From Capitulum mitella (Eukaryota; Arthropoda; Thecostraca; Pollicipedomorpha; Pollicipedidae), in NCBI GenBank assembly GCA_030062745.1, contig CP099839.1, forward strand, positions 19,716,733-19,780,732: a stretch of DNA of 64,000 nucleotides. Direction: 5' to 3'. The translations under genes were made by a program, and so were the position numbers. The notes beneath the pieces are model-generated. The model did no database searches, was not told the origin of the DNA, and saw nothing but the letters and a program-made list of their open reading frames with translations. Of this stretch, positions 21,739 through 34,000 are shown piece after piece (position 1 is the stretch's first letter; each line of letters starts with the position of its first letter).

Positions 21739-23060
21739 TTATGTCACAATAAGTGGACCATCAATATTTCGTTCGGCATACCGCTTTGCAAAGCTAACAT
21801 TCCGTTTGAACCGTCGATCATCCCGTCTCTCCACGGTAACCCGTGAACCGCTGACTTCAACTACGGTTGGCTGGTTACTGGGGCTTAGGGGCGCACCGAC
21901 TACAAGGTCATTCGGCGCCCAGACCTCAACTACGGTCAAGAGCTCCGGAAAGAAAGCGTTACTGAGCTTTGTGAGCTTTCTGGGCATTTCCAGCAACTGT
22001 TTTCCCTAGCAGAACTGCCTGACACCTGACACTTGACACCTGCGCCGTTTATCGTCGGCGTATCGTTTTACCACTTCACCATACCGCGCGTTCTACTCCT
22101 CCATGCGCTTCCTCCTCCGGTGCCGTACTGGGGCCGACTGTGTCGGGCAGTTTGGTCCCCAAATGGCTGTCATGGATGAACTCGGCGGGTCTCACGGCAG
22201 TGGCCGGCTGAGGAGTTGACCGGTACTCCAGGAGGCATGCGTGAGGACTGGATGACCAGGTCCGGCCTTCCACCGCAGCTGCCCGGGTCGCCTCTAGCAG
22301 GATGGGGTACTACCGTTGCATGATGCCTTTAGCCTGCGGTTAGAAAGGTTTCCGTTACATGGCTGACTCCCCGGCCGGGTTCAACCAGGGAGATTCTCCA
22401 CGATGAATTCCCGAATTCTGGTCGTGCAGTATTCAGATAACTCGGCAGAAACGACGCTTGTCGAATTGCTGGTCGGCAGAGTTTCTAGGTATCCATTGCT
22501 GGCAAAAACCTAGTTCAGTCGAGCCGTGATTTCTTGAGAGGTTGTGGCGATCACGAGACTTTCGACTTCCGCTCATAGCGAGTCTTTATCGACGACCACA
22601 AGGAACGTCTTGCCGCCCGGAAATGGACCGTGCAAATCCATACTGGTGTCCCTTGTAAGCCTGCTCAAGGACCGTGAGGCGCAAGGTTTCTGGAACAACA
22701 AGCTGGCATCATCTTGTACAGGGCTCTGGAACATTTAATGACATTTGATTGCAGACAGACATTTCACTTTGAACCTTCCTGAACTCCTCCGGAAAATGTT
22801 GCTTCTTTCCGCCTGATAAACATCGTATCACAGCTTGAAGGGCTCTATCCTTGGCCATCTGCTGCTGAACGAAGACCCTGCACAGAGTAGGCGGAACCAT
22901 TACAGAGCAATTTCACGGCGCCTTTGTCCGACCTGAACCGAAGAAGGGAACATCCTCTTCACCGCAAGAACTCGCTCGCGACGAGAGCCTTCTTGCTACG
23001 AAAACCCTCGCCAAAACGCCCTTATGCGATTGTACTGAAAAAGAGAGCAGGATACCAATT
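21739..23060 (-). mobile_element. Ty3/gypsy-like retrotransposon remnant B (RNase H end and integrase)
   Basis: Reading leftward on the minus strand there is a weak RNase H-like segment (about 23050-22920) and a connection region. Integrase core motifs follow (MDLHGPFPGGKTFLVVVD near 22625, then TKLPDTVGP near 22140). The C-terminal domain ends with SRVTVERRDDRRFKRNVS near 21830-21800. Stops and frameshifts break every part. LTRs were not recognised. The integrase C-terminus differs from that of remnant A, so this is a separate family. Confidence 0.72.
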
Positions 23061-23276
23061 AGGTCAGCAACTGGGCTGTCACAACGTTCCTCCGGACTCC
23101 TCCAGACCTCCATACCCCTTAATTAAGATATTAGGCGGTCCGGGGTTCGACAGGATCTTCCAGATCTCCTCAACGGAACAGGAGCACAAGCCGCATGCCG
23201 ATGCCTCCAGCTCTGCATCAGTGAGTCCGAGCCTCCGCCAGTGACGGAGGCCGCGTCGGCACGACGCCCAACGAAC

Positions 23277-24360
23277 TTACGCCAAACTACCTGGCAAATT
23301 AGCCGGGGAAACAGCCGCGTCCTCACCTTTTTCGGCAGCACCTGAGTTGTTGCCAACAACTAAGAATGCAACACTGGGCTCCGGGTTACTGCAAGAAGAC
23401 GCCGAAACATCGCACGGTTCCCGAGCAATGTCAAGTCTCCCTGCATCCGTATCATCTTCACATTCGTCACTGCTGACGGTCTCCTGGGATCGGTCGCACT
23501 CAGAGCTCACCAGACGGGGTTTCAGCCGATTATGATATACCAAAGTCGTTCGGTTGACCCCTCCAGACAGACCCCGTAGTTAACCTCACCTTTGCACAGT
23601 ACCTTAGCAGGCTTCCACGATCTGAAAAACTGCTGTCTCCTTAGAACCGCATTTTTGTACAAAAATACACTTTCACCTGGCAGGAAAGAAAAGCCATTTA
23701 GCTTTTCTCATAGGACCTATTGCTGCGCTAATGCCTTCGACTGGACGTCTCAGTCGGTAACTTTCGAGCCTGGTTCAGGCCTGTACACAACTTGTTAACG
23801 TATTCCACCACCGTTTTATTTTTGGTTATACGCGGCGCTTCGAGACTGGCGTCAGCAGATTAACGTGGCTTGCGGGCAAACATCAGGTAGTACGGCGAGT
23901 ATCCTAGAGAAGAATAAACTTGAGATCGGTCACCAGTCACCAGCAGTGGCAGGTGAATATCTCAGTCGGAATGGTTGTCCTCAAAATACTGTGACAGCAT
24001 GGACAAAGTAGTTCTTATAAGTCTGTCAGCCTCAGCGTTCCCATCAGGACGACATGCTAATTTGCGAGACCTCTCGATAACAAGGACATGACATGTCTCG
24101 GTCAGCACCAAACCTAAGAAATTGGCAACGCAGTCAGAATGTAGACGCCGCAGACATCCGATGCGAAAAAGAAACATTTGACAAGGGTGCACGCAACCGC
24201 TTTCGCTTTCATCTCTGGCTACGGAAACGCTTCGCACCTTCTCGTGAAGTGAGGGCACGCGACCAGCAAATGATAATTCCCACAACTTTTGTTGGTAGGC
24301 CAGAAAAAAACACTCGAAATCGTGTCAAATAGCTCATGCGCAAAAATTTCGCTCATAGAC
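23277..24360 (-). mobile_element. Ty3/gypsy-like retrotransposon remnant A (integrase)
   Basis: Minus-strand frames give integrase pieces in order: CGNYHLLVAC and EAFP (about 24320-24235), LHSD, CRPDGNAEADRLIRTTLSML (near 24040-23990, carrying the third catalytic region), a TGA at an expected Trp near 23963, then YSSLGYSPYYLMFARKPR (about 23900). The C-terminus is GEVNY (near 23585) and VYHNRLKPRL (near 23530). Frames shift several times. The upstream RT part is absent from the window, and no LTR was recognised. Confidence 0.78.
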
Positions 24361-24869
24361 GCACGCGCTCTTGGGACAGGATCGTCGTGACACATCTGGC
24401 TTCAACAAAACTAGATATCTTTATGCCATAAAATGACCCGAGGCCTCGTGTTTACAGGGACTAATACAAACATGACGCAAACATTCGCACAGATTACCCT
24501 CGGTCGTCGCTCGTAGTTTATGCAATATCTCTAGCCTCACCCGGATTGTAGTTTAATACATCTTGAATATGAGCCACATTGTCACAAAATAAAACTACCT
24601 ACTGCTCTAAACAGATGTCACATTATATATTTTGTTTATGCATATAAATGTAAAACACGAGATGTGTTTATTACAAAATCCGTTTGGACGCAGAACGCCG
24701 TTTATCAGCACGTTCGCTGTGTATTGCATGTGTCCATACTGGCAAGAAATTCCGCTCACTTCAAGCATTTCCATTTGTGACGCATGCTAATCTCAGGTTT
24801 GGACTTCCAGTGAATCTTACGGGAACGGTCGTAGCAAAACGTTAGGAAAAGACGATAAAACAAAGAAGA

Positions 24870-24887
24870 TATATATATATATATATA
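24870..24887. repeat. (AT)n microsatellite, target site of hAT copy 2
   Basis: A short AT run abuts the left end of hAT copy 2. AT dinucleotides continue immediately beyond the right end (28594 onward), so the element inserted into an AT microsatellite. Confidence 0.85.
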
Positions 24888-24899
24888 CATAGGTGGGCA

Positions 24900-25075
24900 C
24901 TGGTCCGTTACTCCGTTACTCCGTTACTAACTAAGTTACTTTTTTGAGTAACGGAGTAACGGACCCGTTACTTTTATTTTACTGTAACGGACTGAGTAAC
25001 GGAAGTTACTTTTGTGGTCCGTTACTCCGTTACTTTTTGGTCCGTTACTCCGTTACTTCGTTACTCCGTTACTTT
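24900..25075. repeat. Subterminal octamer array, hAT copy 2 left
   Basis: CCGTTACT/AGTAACGG units in 8-bp register. It corresponds to 10889-11066 in copy 1. A 65-residue frame through it is repetitive and shared with copy 1 only because the DNA is duplicated. Confidence 0.8.
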
Positions 25076-25616
25076 TTAAACTCCTTACAGACACCGTCCG
25101 GCTTTATTTGCATCGGCACACGCCATTGGCTACTTGAATAGCTAACACCCAATAGCGTGCGGCGATACAAGCGCGGCTGGCCGCGCACTCGGCTGACAAT
25201 CGCGGAGTAGACTTGTTGACAATATTCGTCAGCTGATAAACGTTGACGGCAAGCTGGCGGCAATGGTTCAGTATAAAGGCCAGCTGACTTTGCTCTCTTT
25301 TGGGACAAAAGTATTGAATTATGCGTAAGTTTGATATGACTTAAAATTATAAATTAACCAGTCGTCATTTTTCAGGTTAAAAGATATCAAAGTTATTGTC
25401 ATTTATACTGGAACAGCCAACTGACGGCAGTTTTCAATGTTGGCTCAAGTTAGTCACGGATTGCTTACCACCGCCACACGGTTCCCCGCCAAGATCACTC
25501 AAGGTTGTTGAGCACATGATTACTGCCGCCATGGCCTTGGATCTGTGATGTCCATGGGGTGATGGAGTGGTGATTGAGTCTTGACTGGCCTGAAATTTTA
25601 ACTACCTGACACTAAA

Positions 25617-25892
25617 ATGTCCCATCAAGGCGTCTTTACGCCGCCACTGGAGGTCGAAAACCTTGACTCCGAGTCCGACGGTGCCTCAGCTTCGGATGCA
25701 GAGGACGAGCCCGGTCTGGGTCACCCATGGCCACATCTAGAAATGTACTTTGAGTTTAAGGAGGAGGGGAAAGACGTCATTTTTACGTATGTCCTGTGCC
25801 GACCGAAAGAGGTTATAATCAAGGGTAACAAGAGTAGCCTTTCAAACCTAAAGACACATATCAAGAGGAAGTATTATTTACGGTATTTCCAG
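25617..25892 (+). pseudogene. hAT transposase BED-finger exon (copy 2)
   Basis: This open 92-codon exon starts at an ATG and ends at a CAG/GTGAGA donor (GT at 25893, phase 0). After an acidic N-terminus it reads HPWPHLEMYFEF, then a finger with VLCRPKEV, SSLSNLKTH and IKRKY. A BED finger normally needs two Cys and two His: here the first Cys of the pair is Tyr and the last His is Tyr, so metal binding is probably lost. No downstream catalytic exon is recognisable before 28593. It probably represents the 5' exon of an internally deleted transposase gene. Confidence 0.7.
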
Positions 25893-26331
25893 GTGAGAAC
25901 AGAATGTGCACAATAAGTTGTCAGTAGTGAAGCATAAGTATGAAGCTTGTCGACTATTGCTTGGACTATTTGTCTTAACCATATTCTCTTCAGGCAGTGA
26001 GATTCACATTAACCTGGGGGCGGGGAGGGGGGGGGCAGATCTGCGGTAATCTACCTTTTGGCCGACGCTTACGCGTAATTTTTGGAGACGCGGAAGTGGC
26101 AACACAAGTTGTGTGAACAATTTAGCCCATTTAGGTATTTTTCTAATCACTGGCCCCTACTGGATGTGTAAACTGACTTGGTTAGGTAACTCTTGAATTT
26201 TGATTCAGTTGACACATGTTTGCCTTCAGCCGATACGAGCTAACCAAACCAAAAAACAGGCAAATCGAACCTAACAAAAAATTAGTTTTACATGCCCATC
26301 TAGGGCAATCCCTGCAACCATACAGTAGGTT

Positions 26332-26350
26332 TTAGGTTAGGTTAGGTTAA
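26332..26350. repeat. Short interstitial TTAGG run (hAT copy 2)
   Basis: Three to four TTAGG units, the inverted counterpart of 9615-9637. Confidence 0.75.
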
Positions 26351-28439
26351 ATCATTTTTAACTTGGAGGACAGGCTACATTGTCCATGCGATTCGAGTTA
26401 CCACTCCTGCGTTCCCGAAAAAAATATCAACTGCCCGAAACACCTTTCGGCTGACACATTATCTTTTTGTAGACGCAGAAGTGAGGACCCAAACTCAAAC
26501 ATGATATGAGCCGTTGCCACTTTTGCACCTTCGAAAAATATGCATTGGCCGAAAGGTGAAGATTACCAATTCCGTCCCCTCCCCTCCCCGCCCTTCCAGA
26601 GATCTCGAGATGCATTCGTTCAATGTTGATAGGATGAATGCCATGTAATATGTTTCAACGAGATCTCCAATTCCGGACCCCAAAAATTCAAAAATTGCGA
26701 AAATAGGGCGTGGGGGCAAACAAACTCCAAAATTTGGGAATTTTTGAAAGGTCACTGCGGCCGTGTTTACCAACCAATTTTCATGGGAATAACACGGTTC
26801 AGCTTGGAATGTCCAAGTCTTTTATATACCGAAAGCTGAAATTTAAAATAGAAAACCATAGGCAGTTCCAGGGAGGGCAAGAAGGGTGATTTTTGGAATA
26901 AGAAATTTCCTTCGTTTTTGTTTGTTTTGGGTGATATAAACATCAGATGTACAACTAGCAAGCCAGTTTAAGTTTATATGTAGCGCAGAGGTGGATCCAG
27001 GTAAACAAAATTGGGAGGGCACCATAAGCACAATAGTGTGCTCCCCCATTTTTTCAGTACCTGGGTGTGCGTTCGCCTGAAAATGTGTGTGCATACGCAT
27101 TGTTTAGGATGTGTATGACTATATAAATGAGTCAGTGGTCTTTATTTCTACTCAGGATGTCACGATAGTGAACCGCACAACTTTGCAGCTTCACGCACAG
27201 CACATTACCGCCGAAAACGGGGGTTTGGAACCGCCTCTGCGGGACCGATTTTTTTTTTAAATGTTGACAAAACACGTGTGTATCAATTCCATGAAATGCC
27301 AGAAAATCTTGTGGCGCTGCGACAAACAGTGTGGGAGCGACAAGCAAAAAGACACGGGTAGCAGAATCTGCCCCCCCCCCACAGGGAAATGGGTTAAATG
27401 AAGTGTTTTTAACCCGTCTCCGGCCGGGCTCAGAATGCCCTTTGCCCGGCCGGAGGGGGAGCGCGGATTTCCGCACCTCCCAAGATCTCGGCTCCCATAT
27501 ATCGCACGGAAAAAAGGAAAACACCGGCGGAAAAGTTTTGTCAAACAGAGACGAAAACATTGAAGAGTTTTGACCTCAGGTCAATTTTGAGGCCACCAGA
27601 CGCCATGAAAGGTCAAAACACGTCCTTGAAATTAGGTAAATAGACACAATACCTTGTCCCTGAAAAGCGGGACTTAGCGACATATACTGAACCGTAAGAC
27701 AATAGCGAGTTCATTTATATCAATTTTGGCCTTTCACAGGGGTCAGGTCAGGTCACGTCATGGTTTCAAAACGTGCCACTTGTGAACGGCTAACGTCCTC
27801 CGTTGCATCTTACTTATGACCATGTTTTTGTAGCTAATTTGTCTTTTCAAGGGTGGTGAAGAGGTACTAAAGCACCTTTTTTTAGTCTTTTATTTTATAA
27901 TAATAAAATCCATATAAGTCATGTTTTTTTTAGTCCTTCGTCGTTCGGTATTAAAAAAAAAACGTCAGGGGTATCAGGAATCTTACCTCCACGCACGCGC
28001 TCGTACACAAACTAATACACACACATAATTTCAAAACAAAACAAGAAGTTCGCGAGACCGAAACGAGCTCTGAACGGAGACCATTATGTTCAGGGCGGAT
28101 ACTTCGAGAGGCATTGTTGATCAAACCCAGTCGATAGATGTCCGCTGTTTGTCGCATTTTGCATGCGTCCGCTCCAGCGCCGATTGTTCCCGCTCCGTCG
28201 GCGCCGCGGGCAATGAACAGGAATTCGTTGGTTTGAACATTGTGGCTAACACAGTGGTAGAATACCCGCCGCGGCTGTTGTCCCGGCGCCGCCGGCTCTA
28301 CAACGGCTGGTGAGGGCAGTGGGCAGCTAGCGGAGTGTTTTGGGTAAGCGCTTTTTGTTTCTTCCCTTTGTATATGGAATGCGTTTTACGACCACAAAGC
28401 AGCACAAAAGACTTAAAACCCGCGTTCGCTTGGTTTTCA

Positions 28440-28589
28440 CTGCATTTAAAAAAGTAACGGAATAACGGAGTAACGGTAACTTCCGTTACTTTTTAAGGCA
28501 GAGTAACGGAGTAACGAGTAACGGACTGGCTTTTTTGAGTAACGGAGTAACGAGTAACGAAGTTACATTTTTTAGTAACGATGCCCACC

Positions 28590-28593
<4 letters not shown>
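28440..28593. repeat. Subterminal octamer array, hAT copy 2 right
   Basis: AGTAACGG/CGTTACTC units lead up to the right terminus. It corresponds to 7378-7530 in copy 1. Confidence 0.75.
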
Positions 28594-28649
<56 letters not shown>

Positions 28650-28652
28650 TAG
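28594..28652. repeat. (AT)n microsatellite
   Basis: A long AT run abutting the right end of hAT copy 2. It continues the pre-insertion microsatellite seen at 24870-24887. Confidence 0.95.
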
Positions 28653-29054
28653 TCATAACTTATATATAGCTTATATATAAGTTGCTGAGAAATGGGGCGA
28701 AGATTCATAAATTATTAATTCTTAGCAAAAAAAAAACACAAAGAGAAAATTTGGACTTATCAGTTGGCTTTATGTGTACTAAATTGCTTCGCATCGCAAA
28801 GTGATTAGGGCACATTACTTCCATAAGTAGCATGGAATGCTTCTGTTTTGTATTTCATATAGCAATCCATAAGACTTGCTGTTTAAAGATGCAGCATTGT
28901 TATCGTATGTTTAACTAAGCATAGTTTGTGTTTATTGTCATTACTGACCCTGAAATGCTGGGTAGCTGATGTGTTCTCAGATCCAAATTGCTATCAACTC
29001 TTGTAGTATCATTTTTGGCTATTTAAAGGCAGCAGCATGTAATATCTTAGGTTT

Positions 29055-29372
29055 TCGAGCATAAGTCCGGCGGGTAAAAGATTGTCCAGGGTAAAAGTTC
29101 GCCCCGCGAAAATTCATCTGGACAAAGTTCGTCCAGGACAAAAGCTCGTCGAGGCCAAAAGTTCGCCTCGCTAGAGTTTGTATAATACAAAAGTTCGTCC
29201 AACAAAAGCTCGTTTCAGACAAAGGTCCGTCCAACAAGTTGGCATAGAGCAGAGGTTCGTTTAGAATAAAAGTTCGTCCAGGACAAAAGTTCGTCTCACA
29301 GAAATTCGTCTAGAACAAAAGTTCGTCCTGGACAAAAGTCCGTTTGTGGCAAAAATTCGTCCGGGAAAGAAA
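29055..29372. repeat. Minisatellite of alternating 17- and 15-bp units
   Basis: About 18 degenerate units of the type AAAAGTTCGTCCAGGAC (17 bp), with 15-bp versions lacking two bases interspersed. Minus-strand frames through it give Leu-Asp-Glu/Trp-Thr-Asn-Phe repeats (29019-29237 and 29310-29681), which are a by-product of the repeat period. Confidence 0.85.
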
Positions 29373-29399
29373 CCTGTCTGTGTCATATGGTCTTCGCAC

Positions 29400-30450
29400 G
29401 AAAGTCCTTAAAGGTAGTATGTGTATGTGTATGTGTAGCCAAGAAAAATTGCCAGCTGTCAGAAGACAGTCACTGGAATCATGATGATGAATGAGGCTCT
29501 GACTCCTCAGGGACGGATCCGGAACTGATCCCATTCGAACCTGTGTACATCCAACTTTCGCCACGGTGCACCGTATTGACCTGATTGAGTCACAGGTGAG
29601 TGCTGCCAAGGCGACTGTGGTGGTGTTAGAGTAGGGAAGAGAGGAGAGAGAACCGGTTGGGTCTCTTCCATTAGTAACCAAAACTTCGCGTCTTTGTCTT
29701 GGAAACTGCGACTAAACGCCGATTCATTCCGCGTACGCCATCTGTCTTGATGCCCGTCAAAAGACTACAGACTTTTTCTTTCCTGCGACTTCGATTTGAT
29801 ACCTGAGACTGCTCCGTCAAGTTTTCACGCCATCACTCCGAGGCTACAGAAGTGACGGACGACATGTCGCAGTAGACCATTGGCGTTGGCTGGAAGTAAT
29901 TGGTTCCAAACGCCCATTTGCCCCCTCCATTGACTTTGGAGAAGTCCTATCCGTGAGTCCATAATGATACCCAGCTTCACAATTCCACACCAACAGCGGG
30001 CCATCAGCCTACGATTTGGTGGGCGCGGACTTCGTTTTCGCGGATAATGGACGCGGTCTGAGCCCTTCTGTAGTGCCGCTTCAGCTCCAGGTTTGATCCA
30101 GTGTGTCCCCGGGCCCCGTTCTCCAGATCGTGCTGGCTGCGGGCTGCGGTGTTGGCTGACTGGCCGGGTTGGCATGTCGTCAGTGATCAGGTTTTCGTGG
30201 TTCATGTCATTGCTGACGTAAGTCAGGAGCCTTGAGTTAGTTCTCCGAGGGCCCGCTGGGGGCTCAGGCGTACGCCGTCGTTTCATGCGGGAGCGGCATG
30301 CGCTGAGCATCAAGAGCCGGTGGCGGCGGATCGTATTTGAGCATGGGACAAGGCAAAATTTCGAGGCCGCTGGATCTTCATTTTTAATCTGCATTTTTAA
30401 TCTGCTGATCCTACATAGTGCAAATTGCTCCATCATTGTCCTATTGTTCT
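29400..30450. other. No recognised gene; one 203-codon open frame
   Basis: A minus frame at 30436-29825 encodes 203 residues with a basic, Arg/Pro-rich middle. I recognise no domain, signal peptide, clear promoter or splice context, so I do not call it a gene. It could be a retroelement fragment or chance. Confidence 0.4.
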
Positions 30451-30538
30451 GTTATGTCAGACAAAGCTTCCTCTGTTCGCCGTGTTTCATGAACACCAGT
30501 TTTAGATTGATGTTTTGTCTCATCTATCCATCTGTCTA

Positions 30539-32244
<1,706 letters not shown>

Positions 32245-32825
32245 TTAACCAACTCCATCATGGGGGGAGGGGAATTTTGCCCCGCTATTTTTGTCACGTA
32301 TCTTTCGAACGATTTCACTTGCGTTTCTAAAAGTCATAATACGTTCCCCAGAAGTGGTAAACAATTTTAGACATGTTTTGCTTTATAAAATCGAACCGTA
32401 GCCTTCAGAGACATTAAGGTTTAAATTCGGTGGTCAACGCCCCATCGCTCGCCGCTGTTCATAACCACCAGCGAGAACCGTGACCTGACACGACCTCAGA
32501 CGATTTTCAGATATCTTCCACTTGAGATCGCGTAATATACCTATAGAGAGAATATCAGAACCGTATTCGAGTTTCTAAGATACTCAAAGCTATCAGACCG
32601 ACAAAAAAGTGACGGTCGCCAAATCTATAAAATAAGCAATACCTCTATTTGGCCTGACCCTACCCAAAGACGTAACTCACGAAGTAGGCTAAGTAGGTCG
32701 GTTTTAGAAAGAGCAAGCATAGTGCTATCCATTGGCGCTACTTGTACTCCTCGGTCACCATGATGTAGCTTGGATTTTAGGGGGTCAAATTGCCCCCCAT
32801 GACAGCGTCTGAGGGCAGTGGTGTC
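32245..32825. mobile_element. piggyBac-like (TTAA) miniature element, degenerate
   Basis: TTAACC at 32245 is followed by a G-run/C-run hairpin (GGGGAATTTTGCCCC, about 32268-32284). Near 32780-32800 the mirror structure GGGGGTCAAATTGCCCCCC appears, followed by CATGACAGCG, which matches the left end inverted. The right-hand TTAA is lost. The interior contains TGACCT motifs. Its middle (32430-32720) matches the reverse complement of 52300-52560, an independent copy. Confidence 0.5.
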
Positions 32826-33411
32826 ATGAATGGCCAGATTAAATCTTATGACTTTAAGATGGAACCCAACGGGGGACCAAATCGGTGAACTCTTAAATTT
32901 TGCCTAAAATCCTGTCAAGCGATGTCCATTACATAGCAATGAATTACTGAATCACGTAACCCTCATAGTCACTTGCGGCACAGCCTGCAATACTCAGGCA
33001 AAATCACCTGTCGGCGGCATCTGTCGATGTGATTTTATCCAAGAATTCAAGCCTGGGCTGGTATGTTGCATGATGGACGTAATTTGACAGTATTTTAAGA
33101 CATATTTAAGAAGACATATCTTATTACTTTGTGTTATGTAATATATAGCGCATATTATATCATATATGACAGAATTTTGAAGTATATATGGGACTTAATA
33201 CACTACGTCGGAAAACGATACAAACAGCGCGTTTTCCAAGTGCGTATGATTAGCGACGGCTCGTGCGACGACATCAGCGACGACACATAATTCCGCCAAT
33301 GCTGGCTGAAATATGCCAAAGAAAAAGCTCATATGGCATTCCTCAAAATGCCCTAGCGGAAGGTAATAGTGACATTTTTATCGCGGTCAAATGTCAATGG
33401 CATCGTCCAAT

Positions 33412-34000
33412 TTGAAATCTTTGGTACCCTCTCATTTGCGTAAATATCATTTTGCAGTCATCATGAGTGGCTCAAATGACAGGTATTCACAAGGAATTTG
33501 TTGACGTTTCTGGACAGACATTTCAAGGGCACAGGTGAAGGTCAAATGTAACCTTGAAATCTTCGGTACCCTCTCATTTCCGTGAAAATCACCTTTAAAT
33601 CGTAGCACATAGTTCAAATGACACGCATTAGACAGTAACCTGTTGATTTTTAAGGACAGACTTTCCAAGGTCACAGGTCAAGGTCAAAAGTGAACTTGAA
33701 ATCTTTGATGCCATCTCATTTCTGTTCAAATTTCCTTTAAATCGCCGCAGATGGTTCAAATGACGCGCATTGCCAAGTAGATTGTTGATGTTTATGGACA
33801 GCACTGTCAAGGTCACAGGTAAATGTCAAACGGGACCTTGAAATCTTTGACTCCCTCTTATTTCTGTAAAAAGTACCTTTAACACATCGCTCAAATGAGG
33901 CGCGTTGGCGAGTAATTTGTTCATTTCTATGATCAGGCTCATCAAGGTCATAGATTCATAGGACAGACATATATGACCTTGAAATCTTCGGTATCCTGCC
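33412..34000. repeat. 142-bp satellite, about four units, carrying AGGTCA half-sites
   Basis: The word TTGAAATCT begins units at 33412, 33554, 33696, 33838 and 33979 (spacing 142, 142, 142, 141). Each unit has CTCATTTC near its start and a cluster of AGGTCA-type half-sites such as AAGGTCACAGGTCAAGGTCA. Minus-strand frames of 62-75 codons across it resemble each other only because the DNA repeats. Confidence 0.9.

Larger units (their letters stand above)
24888..28593 (+). mobile_element. hAT-like composite DNA transposon, copy 2 (3.7 kb, inverted relative to copy 1)
   Basis: It starts CATAGGTGGGCA at 24888 and ends TGCCCACCTATG at 28593. The flanking 8 bp are TATATATA on both sides, consistent with a duplication but not decisive within a microsatellite. 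It matches the reverse complement of 7378-11078 along its whole length with few differences, including the octamer arrays, the nested TTAA-type ends and the TTAGG block. Because the flanking duplications differ between copies, the whole composite moved as one unit. The BED exon lies at 25617-25892. Confidence 0.9.

Noticed and set aside
23140-23160. B-box-like GGGGTTCGAC suggesting a tRNA gene
   Set aside because: No acceptor stem, A box or complementary T-arm around it.
24944-25141. 65-codon frame conserved between the two hAT copies (GVTDPLLL-type)
   Set aside because: It runs through the AGTAACGG array. The similarity is simply DNA duplication, and the peptide is a low-complexity by-product.
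28086-28313. 75-codon frame shared with 7656-7883
   Set aside because: Conserved only because the transposon copies are near-identical; no domain, and an equally long frame exists on the other strand.
29055-29372. CRISPR-like repeat-spacer array
   Set aside because: Units are contiguous and 15-17 bp with no unique spacers, in a eukaryotic window; it is a minisatellite.
29825-30436. 203-codon minus-strand frame
   Set aside because: No recognisable domain, promoter or splice context; kept only as an unexplained open frame.
33447-33816. Two similar minus-strand frames suggesting a small gene family
   Set aside because: They arise from the 142-bp satellite period.
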